DNA from: Neoarius graeffei
Lineage: Eukaryota > Chordata > Actinopteri > Siluriformes > Ariidae
Assembly (NCBI RefSeq): GCF_027579695.1
Contig: NC_083587.1
Location: 51,577,021-51,641,020, forward strand
Direction: 5' to 3'
DNA: 64,000 bases
Numbering within the stretch: position 1 is the stretch's first letter; each line of letters starts with the position of its first letter. Made by a program: the position numbers and the translations under genes. Of this stretch, positions 1 through 11,439 are shown in pieces. Below the pieces are notes generated by a model that was not told where the DNA came from, did no database searches, and worked only from the letters and a program-made list of their open reading frames with translations.

Positions 1-1364
1 GACCCACTTGCATGGGTTCTGGACAGTCACTGAAGGAGGTAGACGGTCTCCAGGTAGAGGTAGGGAGGCTGGGGGGGCTCAAGGCTTGGTGGCGTTCTCT
101 CATCCTGTTGTCCAGACGAATAGCATGTGAGATGAGGGTTTCGAGGTCACTTGGGCATCCAATAGAGGCCAGACCGTCCTTGATGGGGTCAGACAGACCA
201 TGGTTGAAGGCTGACACCAGGGCAGTCTCGTTCCATCCACTTACTGCTGCGAGTGTTCGGAACGAGATGGCGTAATCTGCGACGCTTCCTCCTTGCCGGA
301 TGGACATGAGCTTTCGGGCTGCGTCGGTACTGATGTCTGCCTGATCGAAGACCCGAAGCATCTCTTCAGAAAACAGCTGGAAATCAAAGCACTCAGGTCC
401 CTGTCTTTGCCAGATAGCAGTAGCCCAGGCTCGTGCCTTACCAGCTAATAAGGTGATCACAAAGGCAATCTTGCGGCGATCCGTAGTGTAGGTGGTAGGC
501 TGAAGCTCAAAGGTGAGTTGACACTGGGTAAGGAACTCTCGGCACTCACTGTGCTTGCCGTCATACCTCTGTGGTGCAGGAAGGCTGGGTTCGCGAGGTG
601 AAGAAGGCAGCATGGCAGGAGGCACTGGAGCAGGAGCTGGATCAGGAACTGGATCAGGAGCAGGAGATGCAGGCAGAGATGTCAGCTGTGCCAGGGTTTT
701 CCCAATTTGCTGAAGCAGTTCCTCGTGGCGAGCAAGGGCCTCACGTTGGCTGGTGAGCGTACGTCCATGAGCGTCCATGGTCGCTCCGAAGCGTGTCAAA
801 GCTGCCATAATTCCCTGAAGGTTGCCCGGGTAGACAGTTGAAGCAGCCTCTGCTGAGTCGGTCATGACGGAGTCTTTCTGTTAGGGTTTTGCTGGGATTC
901 GAACCTGGTTCGTTGGTGTGATGATCCAGCAACCCCCCACTAGGCCACCAGGGGAATGACTCAAATGCAGAGGCGTGAGGCGGAAGTAGAAAAAGTAACA
1001 AAAGGTTTATTTATACTATGTACACTATATACAATCCAGGGCAAAACAAAAAAAACAAAAACAAAGAGTATAATTCAAAAAGAAAAAGGCAAAAATGCAA
1101 AAGCTCAGAAGATCCACAAAACACAGTACAAAGGAAACTGGAGATAAACATAACAGCACAAAGACTCCGTGACAAGAGGACTGAACTCAGGGGTATAAAT
1201 ACACAAACTAATTAAGGACACAGGTGAAGATAATTAGGACTAACAGGCAATTAACAAAAACACAAAACACAGGAACAGTGGCGGCCTCTAGAGGCCAAAA
1301 TAAACAAGACACGAAAAGGAAATAACAGCGGCCTCTAGAGGCCAAAACAGTCCAAGTCCTAACA
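1..1364 (-). mobile_element. Ty3/gypsy chromovirus (sushi type), copy 1, partial
   Basis: The 5' part of an LTR retrotransposon on the minus strand, cut by the window edge. It comprises an LTR (879-1364), a self-primer binding site (866-877) next to the gag start at 865, and about 290 codons of gag running off base 1. It is almost the same sequence as 45,520-46,883 of copy 3, so the two belong to one young subfamily. It sits in the 3' end of a PNMA-type gypsy element, whose sequence resumes at 1365. The other flank is outside the window, so its target-site duplication cannot be checked. Confidence 0.9.
879..1364 (-). repeat. LTR of chromovirus copy 1
   Basis: The LTR runs from TGTTAGG... to ...CCTAACA with terminal TG/CA. 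It is about 486 bp and closer to the ~490-bp LTRs of copy 3 than to the 476-bp LTRs of copy 2. It carries two 14-bp GGCCTCTAGAGGCC palindromes and a tRNA-like stretch near its U5 end. Confidence 0.9.
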
Positions 1365-1562
1365 CTTACTTATGACGAACCTGGTAAGGCTAGTGAACAA
1401 CCACGAACTATTGTTCATAGAGGCATTATCATCAAATTAGAATAAAAATAGTTCATTCAGAACTCATGGATAGAGAATTAAAGTTCAGGTACTGAAAATA
1501 TTTAATGCTGTTTAGTGTTCAGTGTCTAATGAGGACATTTAGACATTTAGAAAGGGGAGGAT
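1365..1562 (+). mobile_element. 3' internal end of a PNMA-type gypsy element
   Basis: This stretch matches 57,611-57,803, just downstream of the integrase region of the long element at 50,551-60,898. It ends in a purine tract (AAAGGGGAGGA) directly before the LTR. The rest of this element copy lies left of the chromovirus insertion, outside the window. Confidence 0.8.
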
Positions 1563-2931
1563 GTAGCCCTGTGGGATTTTTGGGGTCATTGATTTGTTTA
1601 TTTTATTTTGTTTACTTGATGTATGTTTAAAATGTAAATATCAATGTGTTGATGCTTTGAAAATAAGGTTTGTATGTAAAAATAATTAAGTTTGTTAAGA
1701 ATCCTTATCTGGTATGTTGGCCAATGGGAGAGCAGGGTCGGGGGTCGAGAGGAACAGGAAGTGGGGAGATCCGCGAGGAGGGGAGAGATGGAAAAAAAAG
1801 CAGAAAAGTGATGCAGCGCTATGAGTAACTTAAAAAGTTGGTAAAACGCTCCAGTTGAGTGTTAAAGTGCTAAGTCTTAGTTTAACGAACAGACAGGGAG
1901 TCATATGTATTGTGTGTGAACATAGCAGGTGTACAAGCGGAGTTCTTTGAAGAAAAGTTTACCACGAGTACCGCGAGTGTTTATAGACTGAACGGAGCTC
2001 GTGGAATTTAAGGTGGACTGGAAAGCAAGTAGCCTGCTTGGCTCTAATTCAAGGACCAGACCAGCTAATCCTGACCAGAGAGAGGACATTCTTAGACTGG
2101 GACACCGACGTCCAATTCCCCTTGCCAGCACTGCGAGGCTATCGAGAGCAGACGACGACAAGTCATCTACAGTCGTGAGTTTTGTTTCATGCGCCACGGC
2201 GTGAAGTGGCCATTGTGTTAAAGGTCTCCCCGTTCCCAAGCCACGTTACAGGCCTGCATCGCTACTTTGACTCACATTTAGGTTTGGCCTGGGTACCCTT
2301 TTTGTTTTATTCTGGAATATATTTAGTTTAAGGTAAACTGCCGGCTTTAGCAGAAGGTTTATGGGGGATGTGTTATGTTTGATACTGTTACTGAATGTGG
2401 TTGAGTGTAACTACACCTGAGAGTGAACTGAACTGTATTGAACAGAATTTACGTGACTCTATCCAACAACTCTTTGATTTAAAACATATTTCATTTCCTT
2501 ACCTGTATAAATATACATATATCCACAATCTACTTTAAGTAAATAGTTTAAATTCATGTTTGGTGAATGTGTATTCTATGTAGTTTATTCATACGTACAT
2601 GGGTTTTACTGTTTAGAAATATTAAAGGGTAAGTAGAGCAGGGCCATTTAAAAACTCATTCTAGGTAATAATTCAAGTACAGATGTAAAGATACACAGAC
2701 ACATATAACATAGGCTTAAAAGACATGGTTCCACTTTTACAGTGATAGTTATTCCCACAATGCTATTATACTAGTTAAATTACTGTGGTTAGTATCTTTG
2801 AGTAAGTTAACAGTTCCATTCAACAAAATTACTCCACTTAGTGCATTATTTAACTATAGAGAGAGATCTCTCAACCCATGGATTCGGGGAGCGCACTCAC
2901 GAAAATAGCAGGACAGCTAGGGTGCGCTACA
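1563..2931 (+). repeat. Long LTR of PNMA-type gypsy element (3' LTR)
   Basis: A 1,369-bp LTR starting TGTAGCCC and ending GGTGCGCTACA. Two other copies in the window (50,551-51,711 and 57,804-60,898) align along it. This copy is the uninterrupted reference. It shows that the hAT at 58,168-59,889 is an insertion and that the LTR at 50,551 has lost its first ~190 bp. A 67-codon open frame at 2001-2204 is kept in all three copies, but nothing suggests it is translated. The sequence after the LTR (GTGATATTTATTT) is the same as after 60,898, because the flanks belong to duplicated DNA. Confidence 0.85.
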
Positions 2932-4061
2932 GTGATATTTATTTATTTATTTATTTATTTATTTCCTTCCAAAAGTTGGTCGGTTTCAGATGAAATTGTG
3001 ACCACTGGTGACGACAGACAACAGAAGCTCCCAGACCCAAGATGAGTGACCTTCACCTATTTTTCAAGGTCACAGAGCACATTTTTTGTTTTTTTGTTGA
3101 AAATCTCATTTTATTTATTTCAGTATCGACTAATACCTCCATCTCATCAAACAGGGGAACCAACCTGACTTCTCTGCTAGCACAAAACTTGCTAGCCTTT
3201 CCTGGGTCTGTTTTTCCAAGCTTCGCTAACTCTATTGTTCTCCAATTTTTCTCTTTCCATCACCATTCTCTCTCTTTCCTTTTCCTCTCTTTCTCTTTCC
3301 AGTGCCATTCTCTTTTTCCATTTCTCTCATTCAAACTTTACTTGTCTCTCTTTTTCTTCTCTCTCTTTCCAATCTCAATTTCTCCAATTCAAACTGTCTT
3401 TTTCTTTTTCTTTCTCATCCACGTGTTCTTTTTCTCTTTCCAATGCTCGAAAAACCTCATGCCCGATCGTCCCAGGTGACTAAAGTCTGTGCAAGGACGA
3501 GTAAAACTTTAATGGTAATCGTCTGATCGGACAACAAAAGTTAGTGTTGGCAACCTAAGCAACACAGGCGCTAAGAGAGCAGGGAACCAGTCTAAAGTAG
3601 CTCCTCTCGTTTCACGGGAAATGCATTAAAAAGTTTGATTGATCAGCACGACAATATATAAAAGTACAAAAATATTTTGAGGAAATCATTCAAATTTCCT
3701 TGTTTTTGGTTATAATTCATCGAAGTATGCGCGTGTTCGAGTGTACTGGAAAAGCTCGGCTCAGAGGGGTCCATGTAATGACGTAATTATACCAATTGGC
3801 TAAGGCTGATGAGGGTCAAGGGCATCGTGTGCCAGCAGCGCGGTTGAAGCAGGCAGGTGTCAAACTTGGAACTTTTATATCACGATTCGATTAATATTAA
3901 ATGATATCACCAAAAAATTTTCCTTACCTCTAAACAGTATATATTACGATTTTTAATTGTTTTTGATGATTTCATATATTTCGTAATTATATCATTTTTA
4001 TTTTCTAAATATTTCTCAACATACCGCCATTGCAGCACGGGAGCCTGTGATTGGTGGACAG
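2932..4061. other. Non-genic flank, duplicated at 60,899-62,014
   Basis: No gene is seen. It opens with an (ATTT)n run (2936-2964) and contains a long pyrimidine-rich tract (about 3230-3440) that yields spurious open frames. The whole stretch recurs at 60,899-62,014 with few differences; the (ATTT)n run is shorter there. Confidence 0.7.
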
Positions 4062-4260
4062 TTCATACTGAGTACAGGAAAAAAATATGGCTGCAGACAC
4101 ATTAACTGCATATCTGCGAATTAAAATGAACTGTGATGAGGAGCTGGGTCCGTCTCAGAAACCGGTCTCTCATTTGGGACATTATGGTCAAAAAAATAAA
4201 TGTTCTAATTTTACTATTTTTTTTGCATTTACCTAACACTCAATGTTTCTTTTGTCATGT
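4062..4260 (+). mobile_element. hAT transposase C-terminal remnant (unit-end copy)
   Basis: This short stretch encodes AADTLTAYLRIK-NCDEE, the end of a hAT dimerisation domain. The same residues occur at 12,650-12,790, 30,510-30,640 and 62,015-62,130. The longest version (30,252-30,719) carries the diagnostic SNADSERAFSLVRKI motif just upstream. Here only the last third survives. It is a DNA-transposon fossil, not a gene. Confidence 0.65.
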
Positions 4261-4520
4261 TGAATAAGAATAAAGATAGTATCTTGCTTTATCTGGCCTC
4301 CACTGTGGAACATTTTTTTTTTTTAAATTACAATTCAAATGCTTTTGTAAAATTGATTTCCATATAAAATAACTCCATCATGAAGAATTAAAGCCCCTCC
4401 TTCACAGAGGAGTGAAAATATTGAATAAATTTCCTCTTTTTGATTGCTTGGGTTAAAAATGCCAAGTTATGATGACTGAATTGATTATTCACTTAAATAT
4501 GAATAATATGATGCATTTTG

Positions 4521-4890
4521 GCGGCACGGTGGTGTAGTGGTTAGCGCTGTCGCCTCACAGCAAGAAGGTCCTGGGTTCGAGCCCCGGGGCCGGCGAGGGC
4601 CTTTCTGTGTGGAGTTTGCATGTTCTCCCCGTGTCCGCGTGGGTTTCCTCCGGGTGCTCCGGTTTCCCCCACAGTCCAAAGACATGCAGGTTAGGTTAAC
4701 TGGTGACTCTAAATTGAGCGTAGGTGTGAATGTGAGTGTGAATGGTTGTCTGTGTCTATGTGTCAGCCCTGTGATGACCTGGCGACTTGTCCAGGGTGTA
4801 CCCCGCCTTTCGCCCGTAGTCAGCTGGGATAGGCTCCAGCTTGCCTGTGACCCTGTAGAAGGATAAAGCGGCTAGAGATAATGAGATGAG
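4521..4890 (+). repeat. tRNA-derived SINE a
   Basis: About 370 bp with pol III promoter boxes: A box TGGTGTAGTGG at 4530-4540 and B box GGTTCGAGCCC at 4574-4584. The 3' tail is GATAAAGCGGCTAGAGATAATGAGATGAG. A 13-bp target-site duplication, ATGATGCATTTTG, lies at 4508-4520 and 4891-4903. The three paralogous segments at about 13,101, 30,957 and 62,459 have the uninterrupted target, so this insertion came after those segments split. Confidence 0.92.
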
Positions 4891-4945
4891 ATGATGCATT
4901 TTGGGTATTTGATATGGCGAAATAGGACAATAGGACGCAATGGAA

Positions 4946-5525
4946 CAGGGTATCTGCACATTTTTCAAGTACAAATTTAAAGACTTTTAAGACCTTTTCA
5001 AGACCTCTAAATGGAAAAATTAAGACTGTACCATGGCAAAAAAAAGATAAATCCAACAACTTGAAACTGTTTTCTGCAATAGTTTTTTTTTTTTTTACTA
5101 ACTTTAAGAAGAATGCACCCAATTGGTGAACAACTGGGTGCATCAATGGCAACTGTTAGACATGCAAACAGCTGAAGCAAAGTCGTGTGTTTTGGGCTGC
5201 AGAACTACTGTAGCAGCAAGGAGAAGACTGGTGTTTACTGGAGAAAACACCATGAATCATTTCAAAAATGAAAAGAATAAACGGCAAGTAGAACCAGCTG
5301 AACATCCTTAGCCGGCATTATTTCAATCCCCAAAGATTATCTTTGATGATGTGTCATTTTGTCTCCGACAGCAAAATCAGTCTGAGTGTCGTACAGTATA
5401 CAGCCGGCTGAGGAAGTTCTCGAGTATCTTCTGTATCATAGCAGGTAACAGCATAAACCTGTTTATGCAGTCATACAATCATCAGAGCGTTACATTAAAC
5501 ACAGAAAAACAACTGTCACCTTTCA
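4946..5525 (+). mobile_element. S-element (hAT-like DNA transposon), left part, copy 1
   Basis: It begins with the terminal sequence CAGGGTATCTGCACA and matches the left ~580 bp of the fuller copy at 13,154-14,915. The SINE at 5,526 then joins it to ccdc127 downstream flank instead of the rest of the element. Open frames here (for example 5123-5311) also recur in the other copies, but I recognise no domain in them. Confidence 0.6.
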
Positions 5526-5903
5526 TCATCTCATCTCATTATCTCTAGCCGCTTTATCCTGTTCTACAGGGTCGCAGGCGAGCTGGAGCCTATCCCAGCT
5601 GACTACGGGCGAAAGGCGGGGTACACCCTGGACAAGTCGCCAGGTCATCACAGGGCTGATACATAGACACAGACAACCATTTACACTCACCTTCACACCT
5701 ACGGTCAATTTAGAGTCACCAGTTAACCTAACCTGCATGTCTTTGGACTGTGGGGGAAACCGGAGCACCCGGAGGAAACCCACGCGGACACGGGGAGAAC
5801 ATGCAAACTCCACACAGAAAGGCCCTCGCCGGCCACGGGGCTCGAACCCGGACCTTCTTGCTGTGAGGCGACAGTGCTAACCACTACACCACCGTGCCGC
5901 CCC
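5526..5903 (-). repeat. tRNA-derived SINE b
   Basis: A full-length minus-strand SINE of the same family, with its tail at 5526-5550 and its head (GGCGGCACGG reversed) near 5900. It lies at the same point of the S-element as SINEs d, g and h, so it predates the duplication. It marks the boundary where the S-element gives way to ccdc127 flank. Confidence 0.9.
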
Positions 5904-6489
5904 CCCCAGTGTTATTTGGTAATAAAATAAAATATTTTAAATCTCTCTTCATCCAAAAGGATTTTTGAGTCTTATTATTTATGTTTGTGATATTACGTTG
6001 TATTTTATTATAGAAAACAATACCATTTAACTGTCATAATAGGGTAATCCCATACATAAATATAACTTCTATATAATGCTGCAGTATGAAGTGTGTCGCG
6101 TTTGAGAAAGCAAGTGTGTATAAACTGTCAGAGAAAGAGAGAGAAAATAAAATCAAAGTTAAAAAATTTACTCAAACAAACAAACAAATAAACAAACAAA
6201 CCACCCCAGACCACTTATTTGGAATGAAAGTTATTTATTTATATATTTTCAAAGATTATCATTATAGGGATGATTTTACATCAGTAGGAATAAAAAACAA
6301 ATATGTAAAACAACTATAATTTCATGCTGAATAACAGAAAAGGCACTATGCACTCAGAGAAGCAGCATTATTTTATTATTTTCAAATGATTGTCAGTAGG
6401 TTTAGTAGTCCCATCCCCCAAAACATCATTAATATGCTTGACTAGACAAAGTTAAAGAAACATACAGATGGGTGACGAATTAAAGGAGA
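5904..6489. other. ccdc127 downstream flank, no gene
   Basis: AT-rich sequence found three times (here, 22,685-23,250 and 63,466-64,000). No convincing coding region. It lies 3' of ccdc127 on the minus strand and may include part of its 3' untranslated region, but I could not place a polyadenylation site with confidence. Confidence 0.6.
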
Positions 6490-6860
6490 TTCAGTAAGGT
6501 GTTGGGTCATGATAAGCCACCAAAACACCCTCGATGCACCATATTATAGATTCTACAAGTCTCTGGAAATGTACCAGAATGATGATGACTGTTCTTCCAA
6601 AAGGTTTTCCCTCAGATAGTGTTTTGATGATGGTGTGGTGATGGTGGAATAGAGCGCAGTGTGACAGAGGTATGTGCCAGTCCAAGAGCTCCCTAAGGTG
6701 TCTGAGTGGCTTGAAATTGCCATAGCATATGATTTATATCATTTTGCTTTTTATCAACCTTTCGCTCTGTGGATGGAGATGGGGTCATCGTGGATGAAGG
6801 TTTCATCACAGGATAAAGGTGATGAGTTAGCAGAACTTTGGATTGATTTGAAGAGATGCT
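6490..6860 (-). mobile_element. Tc1/mariner transposase C-terminal remnant, unit 1
   Basis: On the minus strand it reads VHFQRLVES...CIEGVLVAYHDPTPY, recognisable as the end of a fish Tc1-family transposase (typical form QFQRLVESMPRRIEAVLA...GGPTPY). Upstream codons are degraded and no terminal repeats remain. The same fossil is at 23,251-23,610 in the second unit, so it was fixed before the duplication. Confidence 0.7.
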
Positions 6861-7025
6861 TCACTATAAGGGGACAAGTGGATACCAGCAACATGGTGCC
6901 ACCATTGTTTCTTTTACTTTGTCAGTCTACATATATCTATATGCAGGAGTGCAAACCATGAGAACTTCCCCACACTATCGGCAGATCCGGGGGTTCAAAA
7001 CAAGCATTATAATTTTCTAAATGTC

Positions 7026-7703
7026 CTTCTAAGATGACTTGACATCAGACAGTGACCCTTTCAACCTGCCCTCTGCTCTCTTGTGTTTCTGCAGTGTAAC
7101 CTGCAGCCTCCAGTATTTAAGATACAGCCACATCAGCTGCCCATTTTTCCTCTTGTCCATATTCAACATCTGTGCGCAGTGCCTATCATTTTTAAAAATG
7201 TCCCTGATGTCATTCTCCAGGCCCAATTCCACCCCCACTGGGTCCCTGGCCACTCTGACCAGCAGATTTGTCTCGATCACCATCCTGTGTTCCTTGAGCA
7301 CAGAAGGCACTCTGCCTCTCCATCAGCCGGTACTCCAGTTCATTTAGCAAAACCTGGGCTCTCTGCTGCCATTTTTGCTCCTGTTGCAGAGCTTCATAAA
7401 GCAGCAGTCCAGCTGTTCCAGTCTGCAGGGCACGCTTCTTCTTGTCCTCTAGCTCTTCACGTTCCTTCTGCAGCTGCTTACGCTCCTCCATGAGATGTTG
7501 GCTGTGAGAGGCCATGGCCTTCTTGTAGTGCTCCACCTGCTGATGCGCTTTGTCTAGCTCCAGGAGGGCAGTTGTGCGTCGGTTCTCTATCAGCGTATCT
7601 TTATACTTGAGCTCCAGGTCTTTGGCGATGGCAGCAACTTGCCCCTCAAGCTGGTTTTTAACTTCTTGGATCTGCCTCTGCGACTCACGTGTCCAGATCC
7701 AAC
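7026..7703 (-). pseudogene. ccdc127: ccdc127 copy A, main coding exon, frameshifted
   Basis: Homologue of the CCDC127 coiled-coil protein. The splice acceptor CTGTCAG precedes GTTGGATC at 7703, and the reading continues the first exon as R-WIWTRESQ. It then runs into a charged coiled coil (ELKYKDTLIENRR..., EERKQLQKEREELEDKKK). Compared with copy B (23,808-24,487) about 11 bases are missing near 7,300, after QSAFC. The upstream frame then ends at 7210, and the conserved C-terminal part (LLVRVARDPVGVELGLENDIRDIF, QLMWLYLKYWRLQV) lies in another frame. The position of copy B's stop codon is also changed, so that frame runs on a few codons. These changes make it a pseudogene or a gene for a truncated protein. 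The exon sequence is otherwise close to copy B, implying recent decay. Confidence 0.85.
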
Positions 7704-7749
7704 CTGACAGGATGAAGAAGTTAATATGCAACTTTTTATAAGAAGGATT

Positions 7750-8600
7750 AAGTTAAATTTTTTTTTTTTTGTGGTCCACATCCTGCGCTCTGATTGCCTG
7801 GCGAGCGGGTCGGTATCCTACTTCACGGACCCCAGTTACGGACCTCTGGCAACTCGCTCGTTCACAACAGCAAACATAGTAGCAATTTTTGTCAACATTT
7901 ATTTTCGCATTTCTCAGGAGAATAGCATTAATTTTACAGCATGGATAGTGATAACGACAGTGTTCACAGCAAAAGCGAGTTTTACTACCCTGATGAAGAT
8001 GAAATAAAAGAAAACATTTCAGGAGAAAGCTAAAAACCTGTAATTTGCTAACGCCAAGCAAAAACATGGCTGAATCCTGAATGACTCCTATTTGTATAAA
8101 TAGGGGACTACATAGGCGGCAAAATGTAGTTTTTTTTTCCTGCCATGGGAGTGCACTTGTATACTGAGGAGGAAGCCATTTGCATTCCAGCTGTGAACGA
8201 GGATTCAAAACAGCATTAATTTTACGTCATGGATAGTGATAACGACAGTGTTCACAGTGAAAGGGAGTTTTACTACCCTGAGGAAGACAAAATAAAAGAA
8301 AACATTTCAGGAGAAAGCTAAAAACCTGTAACTTGCTAACGTCGAGCAAAAACATGGCTGAATCCTGAATGACTCCTATTTGTATAAATAGGGGACAACA
8401 TGGGCAGCAAAATGTAGTTTTTTTCCTGTCATGGAAGTGCACTTGTATAGTGAGGAGAAAGCAATTTGCATTACAGCCGTGAATGAAGATTCAAAATGGC
8501 AGCTCGGCTCGGTTTTCCCTTTCGGGCGCTCTCGTTTTCTGTTAGAATTTGGTAAAGAAAAAAATAAATATATTATTTACCAGCTTAAGGTCGGTCTCAT
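7750..8600. repeat. Unidentified transposon-like repeat K with tandem ~290-bp units, copy A
   Basis: Intronic repeat that opens with a T-run followed by a GGTCCACATCCTGC segment and a GGACCCCAGTTACGGACC palindromic patch. Two direct ~290-bp units follow (about 7,930-8,215 and 8,216-8,500), each starting with a short frame MDSDNDSVHS-SEFYYP. The same arrangement is at 24,540-25,247 in copy B. I do not recognise the family. The terminal palindromes and T-runs suggest a non-autonomous DNA transposon or an internally duplicated gene remnant. Confidence 0.45.
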
Positions 8601-8961
8601 CTCATCTCATTATCTCTAGCTGCTTTATCGTTCTACAGGGTCGCAGGCAAGCTGGAGCCTATCCCAGCTGACTACGGGCGAAAGGCGGGGTACACCCTGG
8701 ACAAGTCGCCAGGTCATCACAGGGCTGACACATAGACACAGACAACCATTCACACTCACCTTCACACCTATGGTCAATTTAGAGTCACCAGTTAACCTAA
8801 CCTGCATGTCTTTGGACTGTGGGGGAAACAGGAGCACCTGGAGGAAACCCACGCGGAGAACATGCAAACTCCGCACAGAAAGGCCCTCGCCGGCCCCAGG
8901 GCTCGAACCCAGGACCTTCTTGCTGTGAGGCGACAGCGCTAACCACTACACCACCGTGCCG
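8598..8961 (-). repeat. tRNA-derived SINE c
   Basis: Minus-strand SINE with a perfect 12-bp target-site duplication TAAGGTCGGTCT at 8586-8597 and 8962-8973. The paralogous position in copy B (about 26,650) is the uninterrupted target, so it inserted after the ccdc127 duplication. Confidence 0.93.
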
Positions 8962-9095
8962 TAAGGTCGGTCTGTATGGTGAAATACTGTGACCTCGGCC
9001 TTGAATACTGACCTCGGCCCAGAGGGCCTCACTCAGTACTTTCAAGACCTCAGTCACGGTATTTCACCATACGGACCTCCCAGCTGGTAAATAAC
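8962..9095. repeat. Imperfect inverted repeat at the end of repeat K, copy A
   Basis: TCTGTATGGTGAAATACTGTGACC near 8,971 is answered by GTCACGGTATTTCACCATACGGACC near 9,053, and TTTACCAGC near 8,577 by GCTGGTAAA near 9,080. SINE c sits in the outer arm. The intact arrangement is at 26,633-26,790. Confidence 0.6.
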
Positions 9096-9802
9096 ATATA
9101 TATGAGAAGAGCAAAGAGAAATAAGGACATAACGTATATTTAAAACCAGTGGATTACTTCTTTTGCTTCACAAGTGGTTGATGTGTTCCTCCCCATCAAA
9201 AATACTGAATAAAACAAATTAATAGTTTTAGAGATATAAAGATGAAAAGCTCTTCTCCCCTTCTTTGATAACAAACATGCTGCTGACTAAAGCTTATGGC
9301 TATGATTGGATAAATGGTTGCATTTCAGTGTGGCACTACTGCAATACAGTGATGAAAGTGAATTAAATGCTGACTTGCATTCGAAGTAAATGTATTATAA
9401 TAATGTAATAAAGTCAGTATTTAATTCTTAAAAAAAAGAAAACATTCCCTGCTAACTGTCTTTCACCGAAGACAAAGTGGTGTCACACAAAGAAGACTGT
9501 GCTTTTCAGTTTGACAAGTTCTCATGTCAAAAGTGAAAAGCAATACCGTCTGTGTATTGTGCGTCACTCTTTTCTCTCCGGCACAAAATCCTCTCCATAT
9601 GATGGCTGACTCATCCGAGTTATGAAAGGGTGTGGTTTGGGGTTGGTCTGCCCAAGTTAGTCTTCGGGAAAGTGAAAGAAGAAGGTGAAAATGCATTTCC
9701 AGTTTGGCTGATTATAAAATGGCATGACCTGTTCAAGTACAGAAACTTATCTAATGACGAAAGAAACTTTTTTGAAATCTTATGTCTTCAGTAGATTTTA
9801 TA

Positions 9803-11357
9803 CAAACCCCATTTCCAGAAAAGATGAGATATTTTCCAAAATGCAATAAAAAGAAAAATCTGCGATTTGTTAATTCACGTGAACCTTTATTTAACTGACA
9901 AAAGTACAAAGAAAAGATTTTCAATAGTTTTACTGATGAACTTAATTGTGTTTTGTAAATATGAACAAAGTTAGAATTTGATGCCTGTAGCACACTCAAA
10001 AAGAAAAGTTGGGACAGAGGCAAAATAAGACTGAAAAGTTTATAGGATATTCAAGTAACGCTATTCTGGAAGATTCCACAATAAGCAGGTTAATTGGTAA
10101 CAGCTGAGGGTATCATGACTGGGTGTAAAAGGAGCGTGCACTAAAGGCTCAGTATTTGCAAGCAAGGATGGGTCATGGCTCACTCCTTAGTGCCAAAATT
10201 CATGAGAAATTTGTTCGTCAAGTCCAAAAAGAACATTTCTCAACATAAGATTGCAGAGAATTTAGGTCTTTCAAAATCTACAAAGATTCAGGGAATTCAG
10301 AGACAGCTCAGTGCGTAAAGGGCAAGGTCAGAAACTACTGTTGAATGTGCGTGACCTTCAAGCCCTCACATGGTACTGCCTGAGAAACCATCATGCTAAC
10401 GTGACAAATATAGCCACATGGGCTTGGGAGTACTTCAGAAAACTGTTGTCACTGAACAGAGTCTGCCGCTACACCCAGAAATGTAACCTGAAACTGTATT
10501 ACGCAAAGAGGAAGCCAGTCGTCAATTCTATGCAGAAATGACCCAGATTTCTCTGGGTCTGAACTCGTATCAGATGGACCGAAAGACAGTGAAAGCATGT
10601 GCTGTGGTCAGATGAGTCTACATTTCAGTTTGTTTTTGGGAAAACCAGACATCGAGTTCTCAACCGCCAAAGGTGAACAAGACCATCCAGTTTGTTATCA
10701 GGGAAAGGTGCAAAAGCCAGCATCTGTGATGATGATTTTTTTTATTGGAGGGGGGATCAATGCCTGTGGCATGAGTAAGTTGCATATGTGCGAAGGTACC
10801 ATTTATGCAGAGGCGTATATTGGGATTTTAGAGAGACATATGTTGCCTTCAAGGCAACGTCTCTTCCTGGGAAGTCCATGCTTATTTGAGCAGGACAATC
10901 CTAGACCTCATTCTGCATAGGCTACAATAGCGTGGCTTCGTAGACAGAGTGCGTGCGCTTGACTGGCCTGCTGCCAGTCCAGATCTGTCTCCTAATGTAT
11001 GGCGCATCATGATGAGGAGAATCAGACAACGGCAAGCACGGACTGTTGAGCAGCTGAAGTCTTGTATCAAGCAAGAATGGACAAAAATTCCAATTGCAAA
11101 ACTACAACAATTAGATCCCATACGATTAAAAAGTGATGTAACACAATAGTAATAATGCCTGTTCCAAGTTTTTGTTTTTTTTAAAAGTGTGTTGCAGGCA
11201 TCAAATTCTAACTGTTTTATATTTCCAAAATACAATTAAGTCGGTCAGTAAAACTATTGCAGATCTTTTGTCAATTAAATAAAGGTTCACGTGAATTAAT
11301 AAATCACAAATTTTTGTTTTTATTGCATTTTAGAAACTTTTCTGGAAATGAGGTTTG
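9803..11357 (+). mobile_element. Tc1/mariner element, full-length fossil, copy A
   Basis: Terminal inverted repeats CAAACCCCATTTCCAGAAAAG and its complement CTTTTCTGGAAATGAGGTTTG are flanked by TA on each side. The interior on the + strand encodes a degraded DD34E transposase. Recognisable are CGMSKLHMCEGTIYAEAYIGILE, LFEQDNPRPHSA around the second catalytic aspartate, and ALDWPAASPDLSPNVWRIM followed by TVEQLKSCIKQEW. Several stops and frame changes lie throughout, so it is dead. It sits in the ccdc127 intron in both units and so predates the duplication. Copy A lacks the SINE found in copy B. Confidence 0.9.
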
Positions 11358-11439
11358 TACAAGCATGGGCCATGCCACTGTAATGCCAGTAACAAACTTT
11401 TGCATGATCATAGAAGGATTCTTTTACTAAGATACTCAC

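Noticed and set aside
3042-3479. Open frame of 145 codons (repeated at 60,997-61,434)
   Set aside because: The codons come from a pyrimidine-rich tract (runs of Phe, Ser, Leu). There are no splice sites or domain, and the copy is explained by the segmental duplication.
4530-4600. tRNA genes at SINE heads
   Set aside because: The boxes belong to the tRNA-derived SINE promoter. There is no cloverleaf, and eight related copies exist.
4537-4866. Long open frames inside SINEs (also at 28,346-28,744, 31,583-31,942 and elsewhere)
   Set aside because: They are translations of the SINE body, recur with each SINE and have no protein-like conservation.
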